DNA from: Pseudopithomyces maydicus
Taxonomy: Eukaryota; Ascomycota; Dothideomycetes; Pleosporales; Didymosphaeriaceae
Direction: 5' to 3'
Length of the DNA: 64,000 nt
NCBI GenBank assembly: GCA_026873275.1
Contig: JANTUC010000002.1
Location: 1,116,001 to 1,180,000 of the forward strand
Shown in pieces: positions 25,656 through 37,455 of this stretch. How positions within the stretch are numbered: the first letter of the stretch is position 1; every line of letters starts with the position of its first letter. Made by a program: the position numbers and the translations under genes. Under the pieces are notes generated by a model. It did not search any database. It was not told where the DNA came from and was given only the letters and a program-made list of their open reading frames with translations.

Positions 25656-28207
25656 TTAGTCATGGTAGTACGGTCTGTACGTAACAGTCGGTTTGCTGTG
25701 ATTCTTCTTTTCCGAAGATGCCTTCTTACCATGACCGTGGTGGTTGTACCCGCTATGCTTCTTATGGGTTGATGTCGGCTTGGGGGAACCAGACGACTTT
25801 TCGGAGCTAGGGGTGGGCGTCTTGTAACTGGAGCTCGTCTTTCCTTTGGTGCACTTTGTAGTCGTCTTCATAGTAGACTTGGGCTTATCTGGGCCTACCT
25901 GTGATTCCCCAGCGTTGCCACCTGCATTGTACCGATGTGTAGGAGCGGCTGGCGTCTTAGTGGCGCTACACGGGGCAACCTTCGTGGTTGTGGCAGTCTT
26001 GTTGATGGTAGAAGCCTTCTTGATCGTGGTGGTCTTCCACATCGTAACTGTATTGGCCACGGCATATCCATCGTTCTTGTACACCGTCGTCGTCAAGGTC
26101 TTCGCCGAGGCAGATGCAGTGACAGGAATATTTGAGGTTATGGTCTTGGTAATTGCAGCAACTGACTTGGTGACCAGTTTCGTGACCTTTTCAGGACTAC
26201 TGTGAGTAATCGTCTGTGTGGCAGTCTTGGTGACTGTTGAGACTGAACGATTGTTGCCATGGGCTGTGATTGTGACTGTCTTAACGGATTCAGGCGCAGG
26301 TACCGAATGAGTGACGACCTTAGTTGTGGTTTTAGTGCTGGCTGGACCTGAGCCGTTGCTATAGACGACCTTAGTTTCCGTCTTGACCGAGTTGGACCCA
26401 GTGACAGTCTTGGTAAAGGTAGCGCCACCAGGTAGGGTCAGCGTCTTAGTCACGGTGGCAACAGATGGAGTAATTATTTTGGTCTCCCCGAAGGAGGATT
26501 TGGTGACCGTGATCGTGAGCGCGGATCCACCTTTGGTAACTGTTTGCACCTGCGCAGGTTCTGTCTGCACGATGGTCACAGTCGAAACGGCACCAGGCTG
26601 AGTCACGGTTGAAATTGAAAAGACGCATGAAGACTGTGAAACAGGCTTTTGAGTAGTGGAAGGTTTCTTTGATGAAGAAGACGTCTTCGAAGAATTGGAA
26701 GAAGTTGGCTTGACTGAGGACGAAGACGAAGACTTAGAGGAGGAGCTTGGGACCGTATAGCCAGAGGTAGTCGACGACTTAACCGAAGAGGTGGAAGATG
26801 ATCTTACTGTGGAAGAAATTTTCTTAGAAGATGAGCTTGGAACAACATAGCCACTAGTGGAGGCCGTTTTAACTACAGAAGTAGATGATTTAGTAGAAGA
26901 CCTGACTGAAGATGTTTTCTTAGAAGATGAACTTGGAACAACATAACCGCTAGTAGAGGTTGACTTGGCAGAAGACGTTTTCTTGGATGAGCTTGGAACA
27001 ACATAACCGCTAGTAGAGGTTGACTTGGCAGAAGACGTTTTCTTGGATGAGCTTGGAACAACATAACCGCTAGTAGAGGTTGACTTGGCAGAAGACGTTT
27101 TCTTGGATGAGCTTGGAACAACATAACCGCCAGTGGATGACGGCTTGGTAGAAGACGTTTTCTTGGATGAGCTGGGGACAGCATAGCCGCCAGTCGAGGT
27201 CGATTTGGTAGAAGACTTGGCTGAAGAAGATTTCTTTGTGGATGAGCTTGGGACAGTATAACCGCCAGTGGAAGATGGCTTAGTCGAAGATTTGGCCGAA
27301 GTCGTTTTCTTGGAAGACGAGCTTGGGACAGTGTAACGACCGGTGGAAGATGGCTTGGTAGATGACTTGGCTGAAGAATGCTTCTTGGAAGACGAGCTTG
27401 GGATAGTGTAGCCACCAGTGGAAGATGTCCTGACGACGGAAGTGGATCGCTTAGTAGACGATTTGGCCGAGGAAGAAGTTTTCCTGGAAGACGAGCTAGG
27501 AACAACATAGCCGCCAGTGGAAGAGGCTTTCTTGGAAGACGTTCTTGTCAAAGGGGTAGAAGTTTTCTTCGCAGAGGAAGTTTTCTTCGCAGAGGACGTT
27601 TTCTTTGCAGAGGACGTTTTCTTTACAGAGGACGTTTTCTTTACAGAGGATGTTTTCTTTGCAGAAGAAGTTTTCTTTGGCGAGGAAGAAACTTTCTTGG
27701 AAGATGAGCTCGGGACGGCATATCCGCCGTTGGAAGATGTTCGAATCAAGGAAGAAGTAGAAGACTTCTTGGAAGATTTCTTAGAAGACACCTGCTTACT
27801 AGAGGAGGGACTCGGTGTAACATAACCGGGAGGGGAAGTCTTCTTGGACGAGGTAGACACTTTGGCTGACGACGTCTTACGAATGGTAGACACCTTAGTG
27901 GAGGTTGCGACCTTGCTCGATGTCGATGGCTTGATGGAGGTGGAGACCTTTTTCGATGAGGTTTTGACAGAATACGTGCTAAAGCGGAGAGCGGGAGATG
28001 ACCTAATCTTAGAAGATGACAGCTTCACGGATGATGTTTCGGGTGTACTGTTTTTAATATCAGTCTCTGATTAAGATAAATTCAGCTCCTGGTATCATAC
28101 GCATAACCGTTATCTCCATCTCCGTTATCATATCCATTGCCATAACCGTCATACTGAGCTTGGATGGCAGATGCCAAAGCAAGGAAAGCGATTGTATAGA
28201 ATTTCAT
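25656..28207 (-). CDS. secreted Ser/Thr/Lys-rich repeat protein
   Basis: Exon 1 is 28207-28101 and exon 2 is 28047-25656; the 53-bp intron joins DNGYA to TPETSS in frame. The product has 832 residues. A signal peptide (MKFYTIAFLALASAIQA) is followed by a Gly/Tyr/Asp segment. The next third (coding 27840 to about 26735) holds 13 units built on [GR]-Y-[AVT]-[VTI]-P-S-S-S, mostly followed within a few residues by KK, RK or KR, plus a run of KKTSSA/V hexamers. The second half is a TVTKT-rich region like many fungal cell-wall proteins, and the C-terminus is His/Lys/Tyr-rich (YNHHGHGKK, YRPYYHD). No GPI-type hydrophobic tail is visible. It may be a heavily O-glycosylated wall protein or adhesin. 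Alternatively it may be a Kex2-processed repeat protein that releases Tyr-containing peptides. No family name is certain. Confidence 0.85.
26941..27120 (-). repeat. three identical 60-bp tandem repeats
   Basis: Copies at 26941-27000, 27001-27060 and 27061-27120 are identical base for base, and a diverged copy follows at 27121-27180. Each encodes a 20-residue unit containing SGYVVPSSSKKTSSAKS. Perfect identity points to recent expansion or gene conversion. Confidence 0.95.
27556..27680 (-). repeat. 18-bp tandem repeats encoding KKTSSA/V hexapeptides
   Basis: About seven 18-bp units, close to gaagttttcttcgcagag and variants, encode a run of Lys-Lys-Thr-Ser-Ser-Ala/Val in the secreted repeat protein. 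Copies differ at a few positions. Confidence 0.85.
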
Positions 28208-29101
28208 AACGATTGAAGTACTTTGCAAGGTAATGAACGACTGGAGGAATGATTTATTTTAGACCTAAGGCATCTTGCCTAGATATAAGTACATCTAACT
28301 TTCAACGTGGAGTTGAACACGATACTTCTTTTCGCCGATGTGCTCGGATCGTTTTCTCGCTTCCAAAGCCTCCCAATTTCCCCTAATTCTTTATTCATAT
28401 ACGCTATATTCTTCTGACGGCTCTTTGACTCGTCATTGGCCTTTCAGTGTCGTAATTTCCGAACATGACAAAGAAATGGTGCCCAGTGCGCTGATGGTCC
28501 GCTCCAGTACTTTGTGTCCTAGCACGCCGATAAAGTACAAGCTCTTGTGAGATTGTCCGATCCTAGTTCTCGGTTAGATTCTTTTCATATACTGAGGCCG
28601 TGCTTCTACGGTCCAAGAAAAGCTTCCAGACTGCAGGAGGCCACGTTCATGGACTAGACAACTTCGGCTCTTTGCATGTCTACAACGCTGGAAATCAACA
28701 ATCATTGGCCAAGATTCATGGAAAGAAGACAGATGTGGGTTTTGGAGACTGTTCAATTGATTCCATTCCGCATAGTCATCATGAGCGTTCGCCGATGTTG
28801 AAAGCGCTCGGTCAAGAACACCACGTGTCGGCAACGCGATTGAAAAAAGCTTGTTTCTCCACATGCCTCTAGATACCCCGGAATAGTACTTTTAACCATT
28901 CGGCGATGCAAAATCCTGTGGAAATATATTTTTTATCGTCCACTCGGAACTTATTATGCAGCAAATTTTGGTACCATAATCAATATATTGGGTGGAGATA
29001 GATATAATAAGCTCTCTATAACACTAGGACCGAAAGCGTAGTAAATTAATAGTTAGATAAATTATCGCAGTGACTGTCATATTGAATTACTAGCTCGCTC
29101 A
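28208..29101. other. intergenic, upstream of the repeat protein
   Basis: No gene is seen. On the minus strand a TATA-like cttatatcta sits at about 28279-28288, some 75 bp before the repeat-protein ATG. Confidence 0.55.
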
Positions 29102-30903
29102 TTAATTTTGCGCACTTTTCGTGGTCTCCTCGTCTTCTTGTCCTTTGTCAAGAACAAAGCTCCATGCGAGAGCAGCGAACCCAACAAGAGAGAGCCAAGA
29201 CCACCACACTAGACCTATTGCTCCAATTTCTATGCCACGTGCCAAAACAAGTCCGCCGATAATAGGCCCTATTGCACTCGAAAGTGCGCTCAGAGTACTG
29301 CCAGCGCCGTGAACAGTCCCTAAAACGCCCCGTTGAGGTGCAGCTTCCGTGAGTAAGATGACACTGCTAGGGATAGCCATTGTTCTTGAGAAGACCTGCA
29401 AGAACAATACCACAGCCATGGTGGTCCATCTGGCAGTTTTGTGTCCCGAAACAAGAGACAGGTAGGGTGAGATTGCGTACGTCAATGGAAACACTGAGTT
29501 TGCTATTCGGAAAATCCCGAGATTGCCAATGTATGCCTGAGCTCTTGGATAAGTAAAAAGTTGCAGAAGGATACCGCATATACCAAATGTAGCCAAATAA
29601 AGACCCACGGTGGGAGAGGCTAGGCCCATCCCACCTGTGAAGCGAAATAAAGTGTAGTCGTGATTTGATGATGGAGGCATACTTAGGAAAACAGGAAATA
29701 TGTGAAGGAAAGTTGAATTATGAAGCGGGAGCAAACCAAATGCGACCAGAGTTTTCAGAAGGGAACGCGTGCAGATGCTACGCAGACTGGGTCGCTTGCA
29801 CTTTTCATCATGCTGTATGACAGGGGACGGATTCGCAGACTCGGACGCAGTTTGTCTGATTGGAAGATCTGCTTCCAGAGATCCTTCTGCCTCCTCTTCA
29901 ATTTGTAGCGGGGTGTATTCAGCGGACCGCTTTAGAGTGGTGTGTCCTGTGATCAGCCTATAGATAACTTTCCCGAACACAAGGCCAGGGTCCCAATCAT
30001 TTTTCTTTGATGGCAAGCTTTCCTTCAGCCAAAGCACTGCCAACAAAAGGCATACCAGAAGAACAGCCCCGTTGAATAACGCCGGAAGCGCATATGGATA
30101 TTTCAACATCCAGGCAACACCATCTCGGTTTTTATGAACATTGAAAATGCCGGACGATCCAAATAAAGTAGGGATGTTTTCTACAGGATCGGCCAGGCAT
30201 CCGCCAATGGCTAACGCTACGACGCGCCCTGAGTTGAATATGAGAGGCAAGGCCAGGAAAGCGCGGGTCTGGTATCTTCGCTCCTTCACAATCTCGGCAG
30301 TCATGGTGCGCATGACACCTAGTATGCCATTCGCCATGCCTGCTAACACCCTCCAAAAAAGCAGCATGGTAATTGTTTTAGAAAAACCGAAGGCCAAGTT
30401 CGCAATCACGCTAATTGATAAACCTAGCAATATAGCAGGTTTGCGGCCATGTGTGTCGGACAATCGCCCCCATACGAGGGAAGTTGACATCTGTCCTAAT
30501 GGATATGCGGCAACGAGGAGACCAGTAAGACGCGAAATTTGTTGTGGCTCTGGAGGATGGTCTGGCTCTGAGAGTATCGATCTGACCAGATAGTAGATGT
30601 AGGGTAGTAGACAGGCATTCGAGAGCGGCGTAGAAAGACGACACAAAGCTAACAACAAGAGCTGCTTTTTGTGCGGAAGGTCTCGCCAGGCCACCTTCTC
30701 TCTGTAGACGATATCCTGCGCATATCTATTAGCGAGGGTCTCTGACGCGATGTGCCCATCTGGGGTACTCACAGGGTTGGCTGCTTTTTCATGTTGATGA
30801 TCGGAGTTGTCTGAGAAGGATCAGTTCACGTCCTGCAATATGTGTCATTAGGACAAACACCTTCCAACAGCCTTTGTTCTTCTTCGCCTGCTTTGACAAT
30901 CAT
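29102..30903 (-). CDS. MFS transporter, multidrug type
   Basis: Exon 1 is 30903-30861 and exon 2 is 30810-29102; the 50-bp intron joins LLE-D-NSD, giving 583 residues. The start at 30903 (MIVKAGEEEQRLLED) was chosen because the long exon has no ATG before its first membrane span and the splice phase fits. The profile is that of a 12-span major facilitator with a large charged loop between the sixth and seventh spans. Motif A is clear (WGRLSDTHGRKP), typical of proton-coupled drug/H+ antiporters. Expected role: export of a small molecule across the plasma or vacuolar membrane, substrate unknown. It lies between the repeat protein and a sugar transporter. Confidence 0.88.
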
Positions 30904-31948
30904 AATGAGAATATTCACAGGTAGCGATTATCAAAGAATAATCATTTCGTTGTAGACAAGGAGTTGGTTACAATGTGAAGACTCGCCAAATGCATTCTGG
31001 ATTCCAATGTGGATGCAAAGGGAAGGGTCAATCTTAGTAGGGAAGCAGTTGTTTTTGAGCCTCAATCATAGCCGGCAAGAATTGCGCAGGGTTCCACGTG
31101 GAGGATAAAGCCTTGTAAATTCCGTGTAGGAATAGTAATAAATCGAAATAAGGAATAGATTGGATTGGGTAGAAAACTGGGCAATCACATGCCACGAAAT
31201 ATTAGCAGTCGAACGTCATTGGTCAATTTGCAGATCCTAAGAAGGACTCCTGGCTTATCACGCTTCGCATACATTTAGCCAAACCTCCAATTTCACGCCA
31301 TTTCGTTGCAGCCGGGGTATTGAATCCATGCACTACGGACGCTCACACTCGTTGTACCTAGGAACAATTGCATCACTGCCTATTTTCTGCGAAACCATTC
31401 GAGCTCTGAAAGACTGTATCTGGTTTGGTGCATCCTTTTTTGTTTGGTTCTATATTGCAACGTGCAGCTGTCACTGTCAAGGTAGTTCGCGATGGTCAAT
31501 GTAAGAGATTGAATGTTGGCACCTGTGGGGTCCAATGGTGGAAGGGGCACTGTGTGGGGCCCTGCGCGGGCGACATGGGAACATGTGATTTCTAACTGCC
31601 CAGGTGGAGCTGGACGTTGCAGGGAAGTGCATGTTCTAAACCAGATAAGGACAGGTGTGACTGCGTCTTTCCTTCCCCCACATAGAATGTGCTGTGTAGT
31701 GTTCATCATTCTAGCGTCCCTTTCGCCATCAAAACTTCCTAAATGCCTGGGTGTATCTTACCAGACCTATAGCTACGTCCTGGTCGCAGCGACCTTCTAT
31801 CTTTTGTCCCAAACAAGCCATCTCACCTTTGCATTCAGGATCAGACCCAGCCTCGCAAGTCTTTGGAGCGGAATACGAGTCCTGTGGCGCAACCAGCCTC
31901 TTTGGTCTCCCATCATTTGTCACGGAACTGCCGAGCTACGTCTTCGCT
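30904..31948. other. divergent promoter region between two transporters
   Basis: Shared upstream region of the MFS drug transporter (minus) and the sugar transporter (plus). AT-rich, no gene supported. Confidence 0.55.
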
Positions 31949-33997
31949 ATGAGCAACCGAGCGCCACATTTGACACGTCGTGCAGGGGATCTTCGTGGTC
32001 AGTCCACCCCGAAACCCGTTGAGCACTCGGTCTCGCTAAATCCTATAGCGACACCAAGCACTGAGAGCACCCGACCGCTATTGTCCCCCAACCCTTCCGA
32101 GATGGTGATTCCACCGGCAGCTTCAACCGTCACTCTTCCAAAGAGGGCCTCAATTCGCCTGTTGGGCGTGAGCCTCTTCTTTGGCCTTGCTTCTTTGGCA
32201 TGGGGGTATGTGGTATGCTCATCTTCCTCACTTGCGCTCATGGAGTTTCAGATATAATATCGGTAAGAAATTTTATGTTCTCATACTCCAGCACTCAGGG
32301 TATCATCCATTTATTTGTCTTACTTGAATAATCCTGCAGGAATCATGGCAACCATCTACGTCCATCCCGGCTTCATAGAATCGCTTCATGAGCCAACCAA
32401 AGCGATTACCGGTCTCATTACCTCCATCTATTACCTTGGAACATGGCTCAGTTATCTCTTCGTCTCCCACCCACTTGCAGACAGATTCGGAAGGAGAGTT
32501 GCTGCTGCCACAGGCGTGTTCATCACAGCAGTCGGCGCTGCAATTCAAACCGGTGCAAAAGGAGAGCATGGCATTGCTTCCATGATTGCTGGCCGTATAT
32601 TATGCGGTGTTGGACTTGCTATAGTGTCAACTTCGGTCCCGCTGTACCAGAGGTAGGCCAAATGCAAACAGCAGGAATAGCAGCTTACATAGAGCAGCGA
32701 GATCTCACCTGCCAAGCATCGAGGACGATATGTTGTCGTGAACCATGTTGGTCTTGTCGCTGGGCTTGCTATCGCCTTCTGGACTGGTTACGGTATCAGC
32801 CACTGGGAGACTGAACGTGGAAACTACTACGGTTGGCGTGTTTCAATGGCTTTGCAGTTCGTCCCCGAGTCCATCTTCCTCTTGGGTGTCTTTTTCTGCC
32901 CCGAAACCCCCGATGGCTTGTGGAACATGGACGAAGCGATGCGGCCAAGCGAAGCCTTGCCTGGCTGCGTGCCTTGAGCCCTACCGATCAACGAGTGATT
33001 GTCGAATTCGAAGAAATACAACAAGACGTACAGAAACGGCGAACTGCAACCGAACAAGGCTGGACAGTGCTCTTTACCAATCGACCTCTTTTCAGTAGAT
33101 TGTGGCGTGCTGCACTTCTACAATTTGTACGTGATCACCTCGGGGCCATTTACATATGATGTGACAAGTACCTCCCCACTGTTTGGACTTATGCTGACTA
33201 TGCCCTCGCTGGATCAGATGGCGCAAATGTGTGGTAACACATCCATGAAATACTATTTGCCTTCAATCTTTATGAGCCTGGGTATTGAACGTAAGCTAAC
33301 CCTCATGATTGGGGGCATCGAGAGTACTCTTAAGATTGGCTGTACCATCATAGACACGTGGCTTGTAGATAGATTTGGACGGAGATTAACCCTAGTTGTG
33401 TCCTGTGTTGTCATGAGTCTTGCACTCTTGGTAAGTGTCCTCAAATCATCGCTGGTATTGATATTCGCTAAGACCCTCAGCTAAACGGTGCTTTGCCGTT
33501 GGCTTATCCTAAGAACATCAACCATGCTGCTGACTATGTCTGTGTGTTGTTTATTTTCATCTATACCTTTGGATACTCAATGGGATTCGGCCCTGCGGCA
33601 TGGGTTTACGGTTCAGAGATCTTCCCCACCAACTTTAGGGCCCGTGGTCTCAATATAGCAGCTTCCGGTTCCAGCATTGGTTCTATCATCAGTAGTCAGA
33701 CCTGGCCCATTGGCATGAACACCATTGGCTCAAAAACTCATTTCATTTTCATGAGCACGAATCTAGCGTCTGCAATTATTATCTGTATGCTAGAAAACTG
33801 ACTTCTTTTGAGACTGGTATTGACATCGTATAGGGTTCCTCTTTCCGGAGACCAGTAGACGAAGCCTTGAAGACATGGAGGTTCTGTTCAACAATGATTC
33901 TCAGTCTCGCAGTAGTTCCGAGCGTGTGTCATATAGACATTTGGATCATGATGGGGTCGATGCAACAGCTACAGCAAGTAAACCAAGGCAGCCATAG
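31949..33997 (+). CDS. MFS sugar transporter, with an apparent one-base frameshift
   Basis: Seven exons: 31949-32205, 32252-32262, 32340-32652, 32698-33126, 33218-33430, 33481-33784, 33834-33997. With one extra base this gives about 563 residues, usual for fungal sugar porters. Signatures: LAWGYNIGIM in span 1, ADRFGRR after span 2, CPETPRWLVEHGR after span 6, VDRFGRR after span 8, YGSEIFPTNFRARG after span 10, and FLFPETSRRSLEDME at the end of span 12. It should import a hexose, disaccharide or related polyol by proton symport. Frame is lost at C5 32907-32911: upstream reads ...FFCPETP, downstream RWLVEHGR is one frame over. Unrepaired, the protein would stop at about 32977 after six spans. 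The second exon is only 11 nt. It is immediately upstream of the GH114 gene on the same strand. Confidence 0.88.
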
Positions 33998-34897
33998 CAA
34001 CATGTACGTCATTTTCTAGTACCATGGTAGGAGCTTGTTGGGCTTACGTAAAACTATGGGTAGTAACGTCAGATCAGTTCTGATTCTTATGACCTCGTTA
34101 TTGTTCAGGAGGCTATAAAAATACTGTAACCTCAGTTCTTCCTCACAACTGCGAAGTCGTGAACCCCAATTACAGGATGTTCACCCGCTGGTTTCGCAGT
34201 TTCCGCTATATAAGATTAACAACGTTCTACAACAGTGTTATACATTGACGATTGGCTTTCTTATCAAGATATTATGCATGAAGCAAGGACACAGTCCTAT
34301 TATTAGTCGTTCTCTACTCGATCAGCGACCGTCTGGCCATTGGCGCAATGTCTCACCGATGTTCCGGTAGCCGTACGTCCGTTCCGCATCAAGCACGAAC
34401 AGCAGCAATGCAGCGTAACCTCTGCAATATCGTCTGCAACTCATTGAGATCTATAAGGGGCGAAGATATTCAGTGAGTTGTATGTACGTAATATCAGGCT
34501 AATGCTGTTTCCGGGAATACACCCGCCCATTCCCGGGTATATACGAGCTTCTATAGTATCCTTCATCGTAACTGTAACACAGTTCAATAATTTCTATCTA
34601 TCGTGCATCATATTTATACCGGACGATAAATGAGTCGTACGTAGTCCTTGTGGCTGGACTCAACATGTTTGGCTGGAGCCTCCTTAATCGAAGCATGCCT
34701 CGCATCGAAAGAGGTACTGTAACCGTTGATCCATCTCTTGTTTCTTGGGTTACATGAACTAAAGAGATGTAGCTTGGTTTTCCAATGATTCTAGAAGTTT
34801 TCAATGGTTCTAAAAGCGCTGCAATGGCCCTCTGGCTTCATAGTGGTACACTCGGGCATTGAATGATCAGTTTGTTTGTACATTCCCTAGGTTCATC
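33998..34897. other. intergenic, upstream of the GH114 gene
   Basis: AT-rich, 900 bp. A tataaaaata-like box lies at about 34115, far from the next ATG. No gene is supported. Confidence 0.5.
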
Positions 34898-36085
34898 ATG
34901 TTGAAACAACTCGGATTCGTTGCAGCTGTGCTCGGGGCGCTGGTAAATGGCCTACCCACCAACGATTTGCCGCTCTCGCCCTCCGTGGTCACCTCTCGCA
35001 TTAGCCCTTCGACGCGACGAGCGCCTACGTACTGGACTCCCCAATGAAGTCTCAGATACAGTTCATACTCACTGGTATTCCTGATGTCGATGATGACTAC
35101 ATCAGACCTAACACGGGCATCTACGAGATTGATATGTTCTGGACACCCGCGGAGACGATTACAAAAATGAAGGCTCTAGGGCAGCGCACGATATGCTATT
35201 TCAGTGCAGCAACGGCAGAAACCTGGAGAACGGACTATAAAGATTTTGACAAGAAAGACCTGGGATTGGAGCTCCCCGACTGGCCGGGTGAAAGGTATCT
35301 TGACATCCGGAGGGACAATGTGTTGAAGGTGATTAAGAAGAGAATCGACTTGGCGGCACAAAAGGGCTGCGACGCGATCGAACCCGACAATGTTGGTCAG
35401 TCTACCATCCATAAGCATGTAACCTTTCTTTTGCACTGACTATATCGAAGATGTCTACTCAAACGACAACGGCTTTAAACCCGAAATTTTACCCAGCGAT
35501 ACCGTTGCTTATCTCCACAAGCTCTCCGTATATGCTCGATCCAAGGGCATGTCGGTCGGCATCAAGAACTGCATTGAGATCCTCGGCGACATTTTCGATG
35601 ATGTCGATTTCGCCATCTCAGAAGAATGTGTTCAGTACCTCAACTGCACCGTCTATAGCAACTTCACTACCGCACCTCGGGCGGATACCATCGGGAAGCC
35701 CGTTTTCGAAGTCGAATACTTGAACTACACTTACAGCGGAGGCTGGTCCAACCAGGGCGTCGCGCTCGACCCCACGAAGTTCCGCACCAATAATGTCAAC
35801 TTCCCTGGTTTGACGAATGAGAAATTGAGGAGAAAACTATGCAACTTGGACGAACCGGGAGTTTCGTTGGATAAACCGTATCTAAAGATCAACACGGTTA
35901 TTAAGACTCTCGATCTAGACGGATTTGCCATGTACTGCGATGGAAGTGCGGAGAAAACAAAAACAAAGGATGTGGAAGGACAGAATGGGCCTAGGATCGA
36001 AGATTCGCAAGTCGGAAAGAACAGACGCAGTTGGTCTAGAGAGTTGATGTGGAGGAAGACGGGTGGTCGACCCGTAGACCCTTAA
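34898..36085 (+). CDS. secreted GH114 endo-alpha-1,4-polygalactosaminidase, with an apparent one-base frameshift
   Basis: Exon 1 starts at 34898 and the intron is 35396-35450; exon 2 ends at 36085. With one extra base the product is about 377 residues. A signal peptide (MLKQLGFVAAVLGALVNG) leads into the GH114 fold: SQIQFILTGIPDVDD, YEIDMFWTP, TICYFSAATAETWR, GCDAIEPDNVDVY, SVGIKNCIEIL, FAISEECVQY, VFEVEY. The family cleaves alpha-1,4 galactosamine polymers such as fungal galactosaminogalactan. Frame is lost at C4 35039-35042: upstream ends ...APTYWTP, downstream MKSQIQF is one frame over. A 71-bp intron (34987-35057) could also restore frame, but it removes the Trp-Xaa-Pro start of the domain. 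The C-terminal 45 residues are basic and lie outside the catalytic fold. Confidence 0.85.
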
Positions 36086-36522
36086 ATATTGCCATCTTGG
36101 GCAATAAGCAGGTTGGATGTAGTCTAGGAACTTTGGATCTACTATCGATTTATTCTTGAGACCGAGAATTTTGGCATCCTCTCAATTTATACACTTGCCG
36201 CTTCTGTCATCCTACGTGATGGAAACTTAGCCTACCAGTGGGTGACATCATTGAACCTCGATCCTTCTTCACTGCCTACTCTATTCGACCCTATCGAACT
36301 TGTCTATCACTCTGCCTAAATCATGGGAGATCGGTTCTGAGATAGGTCTTACTTTTCATGGTACAGAGTTTGCAGGTTGGTAAAAACTCAAACACAGCAT
36401 TGACTACACGGGTACCCACGAGAATAATTGAACGACTGGGTCAGCGTGTGGTCATTGTAAATTTCGTTTTGGTATGAATCACTAGTCTTAGGTTTTCGAA
36501 TCCATAGACATCTACTTCCCAC
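36086..36522. other. short convergent spacer
   Basis: Between the 3' ends of the GH114 gene and the UstYa-like gene. Nothing recognised. Confidence 0.6.
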
Positions 36523-37455
36523 CTAGAAAATCTGCTGATCATCATATGCTCTTACACTCTCCAGCCTCTTGCGTACTTCATTGGGATCTCTGCAAACGTG
36601 TTTGCTGTCCCATCCATCGCTGCCACCATTGTGGTCAGGGAATGTGGTCTCTAAGCCTTCCAGGCTCATATCTGCAGAGCATAGAATAGCCTGTCGCATG
36701 TAATCGAAGCAGTGAATCATATGCCAGTGATGATCCTCGGGCATGGAGGTGATGTCCCATAGGGAGTGATTAGAGGACATCGCAGAGTATACCTCCACGA
36801 TGGCGAATAGGCAGTGCAGTTGGTGGGTCATCGATGTCGTGTACACGGTCTGGTTGGGCCACACGATAGGGGTTGGGAGGTCGTGATAGTTCTCTGGGTC
36901 TGGAATGGACTGGAATCCCATACCCTCTGTATACAACGTTAATGCTGTGACATGATACAAGTCAAAAGATTGGCCTACTGGGCATGAGTTCATTCCAAGC
37001 CTGCAGGGTCTCAGACGTGAAGAATTCCGACGTATTCATCGGTGCAAAAGTTTGGTTGATCTGGAATCTGGTAACTTGGGTGGGAACTGTTTGACGTTAG
37101 CACCTCATCAATCTTGCTCCGATAACAACCTACTGTGGGGTCCCCAGCCAGTAACGTCACCTCCAACCTCGGACGCGCTACTGCTTCTTTTGCTTCCCAA
37201 TCCAAGCTGTCTCAGCATTCCTTGGTCCTTTGCCAGCAGTCCGACCATTATGAGTTGCAGCCCAATGACCACGAACCACCGCGATGCCTTGAGAATCCCA
37301 ACACACGCATTCCTCTTCGATCTTCGGCCTCTGCTGTATGTGTCTGCTGCCCAGTGCTTGTCCATCCCAACGAGAGACTCCACCTCGGTCGACGAATCGT
37401 CGTCGTGGTTGTCTACTGCGGAAACGTTCTTGTACTCGTGTTGTGGCTCCATCAT
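36523..37455 (-). CDS. UstYa-like (DUF3328) membrane protein
   Basis: Three exons (37455-37134, 37086-36979, 36926-36523; introns 47 and 52 bp) give 277 residues. One N-terminal membrane span near residues 57-75 (WFVVIGLQLIMVGLLA) is followed by EVGGDVTGWGPH and the lumenal domain. Both HxxHC motifs of the family are present (HQLHC and HMIHC, the latter followed by FDYMRQAILCSAD), with the GMGFQSIPDPENY turn before them. Characterised members (UstYa/UstYb and relatives) are copper-dependent oxidases that cyclise or hydroxylate ribosomal peptides (ustiloxin and other dikaritins) and also modify other natural products. Here the substrate is unknown. It is on the same strand as, and directly 3' of, a Zn2Cys6 regulator gene. 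Confidence 0.9.

Noticed and set aside
26941..27180. Regularly spaced identical repeats, CRISPR-like at first sight
   Set aside because: Repeats abut without unique spacers, lie in a coding exon, and the genome is eukaryotic.
26873..27508. Leu/Pro-rich 212-codon frame on minus
   Set aside because: Shadow of the repeat protein in another frame; its repeats follow from the 60-bp units.
34987..35057. 71-bp intron to repair the GH114 frame
   Set aside because: Phase fits, but the donor (gtggtc) is weak and it would delete the Trp-Xaa-Pro start of the catalytic domain; kept only as an alternative.
36480..36510. B-box-like sequence (ttttcgaatcc) suggesting a tRNA
   Set aside because: No matching A box or cloverleaf arms at the right distance.
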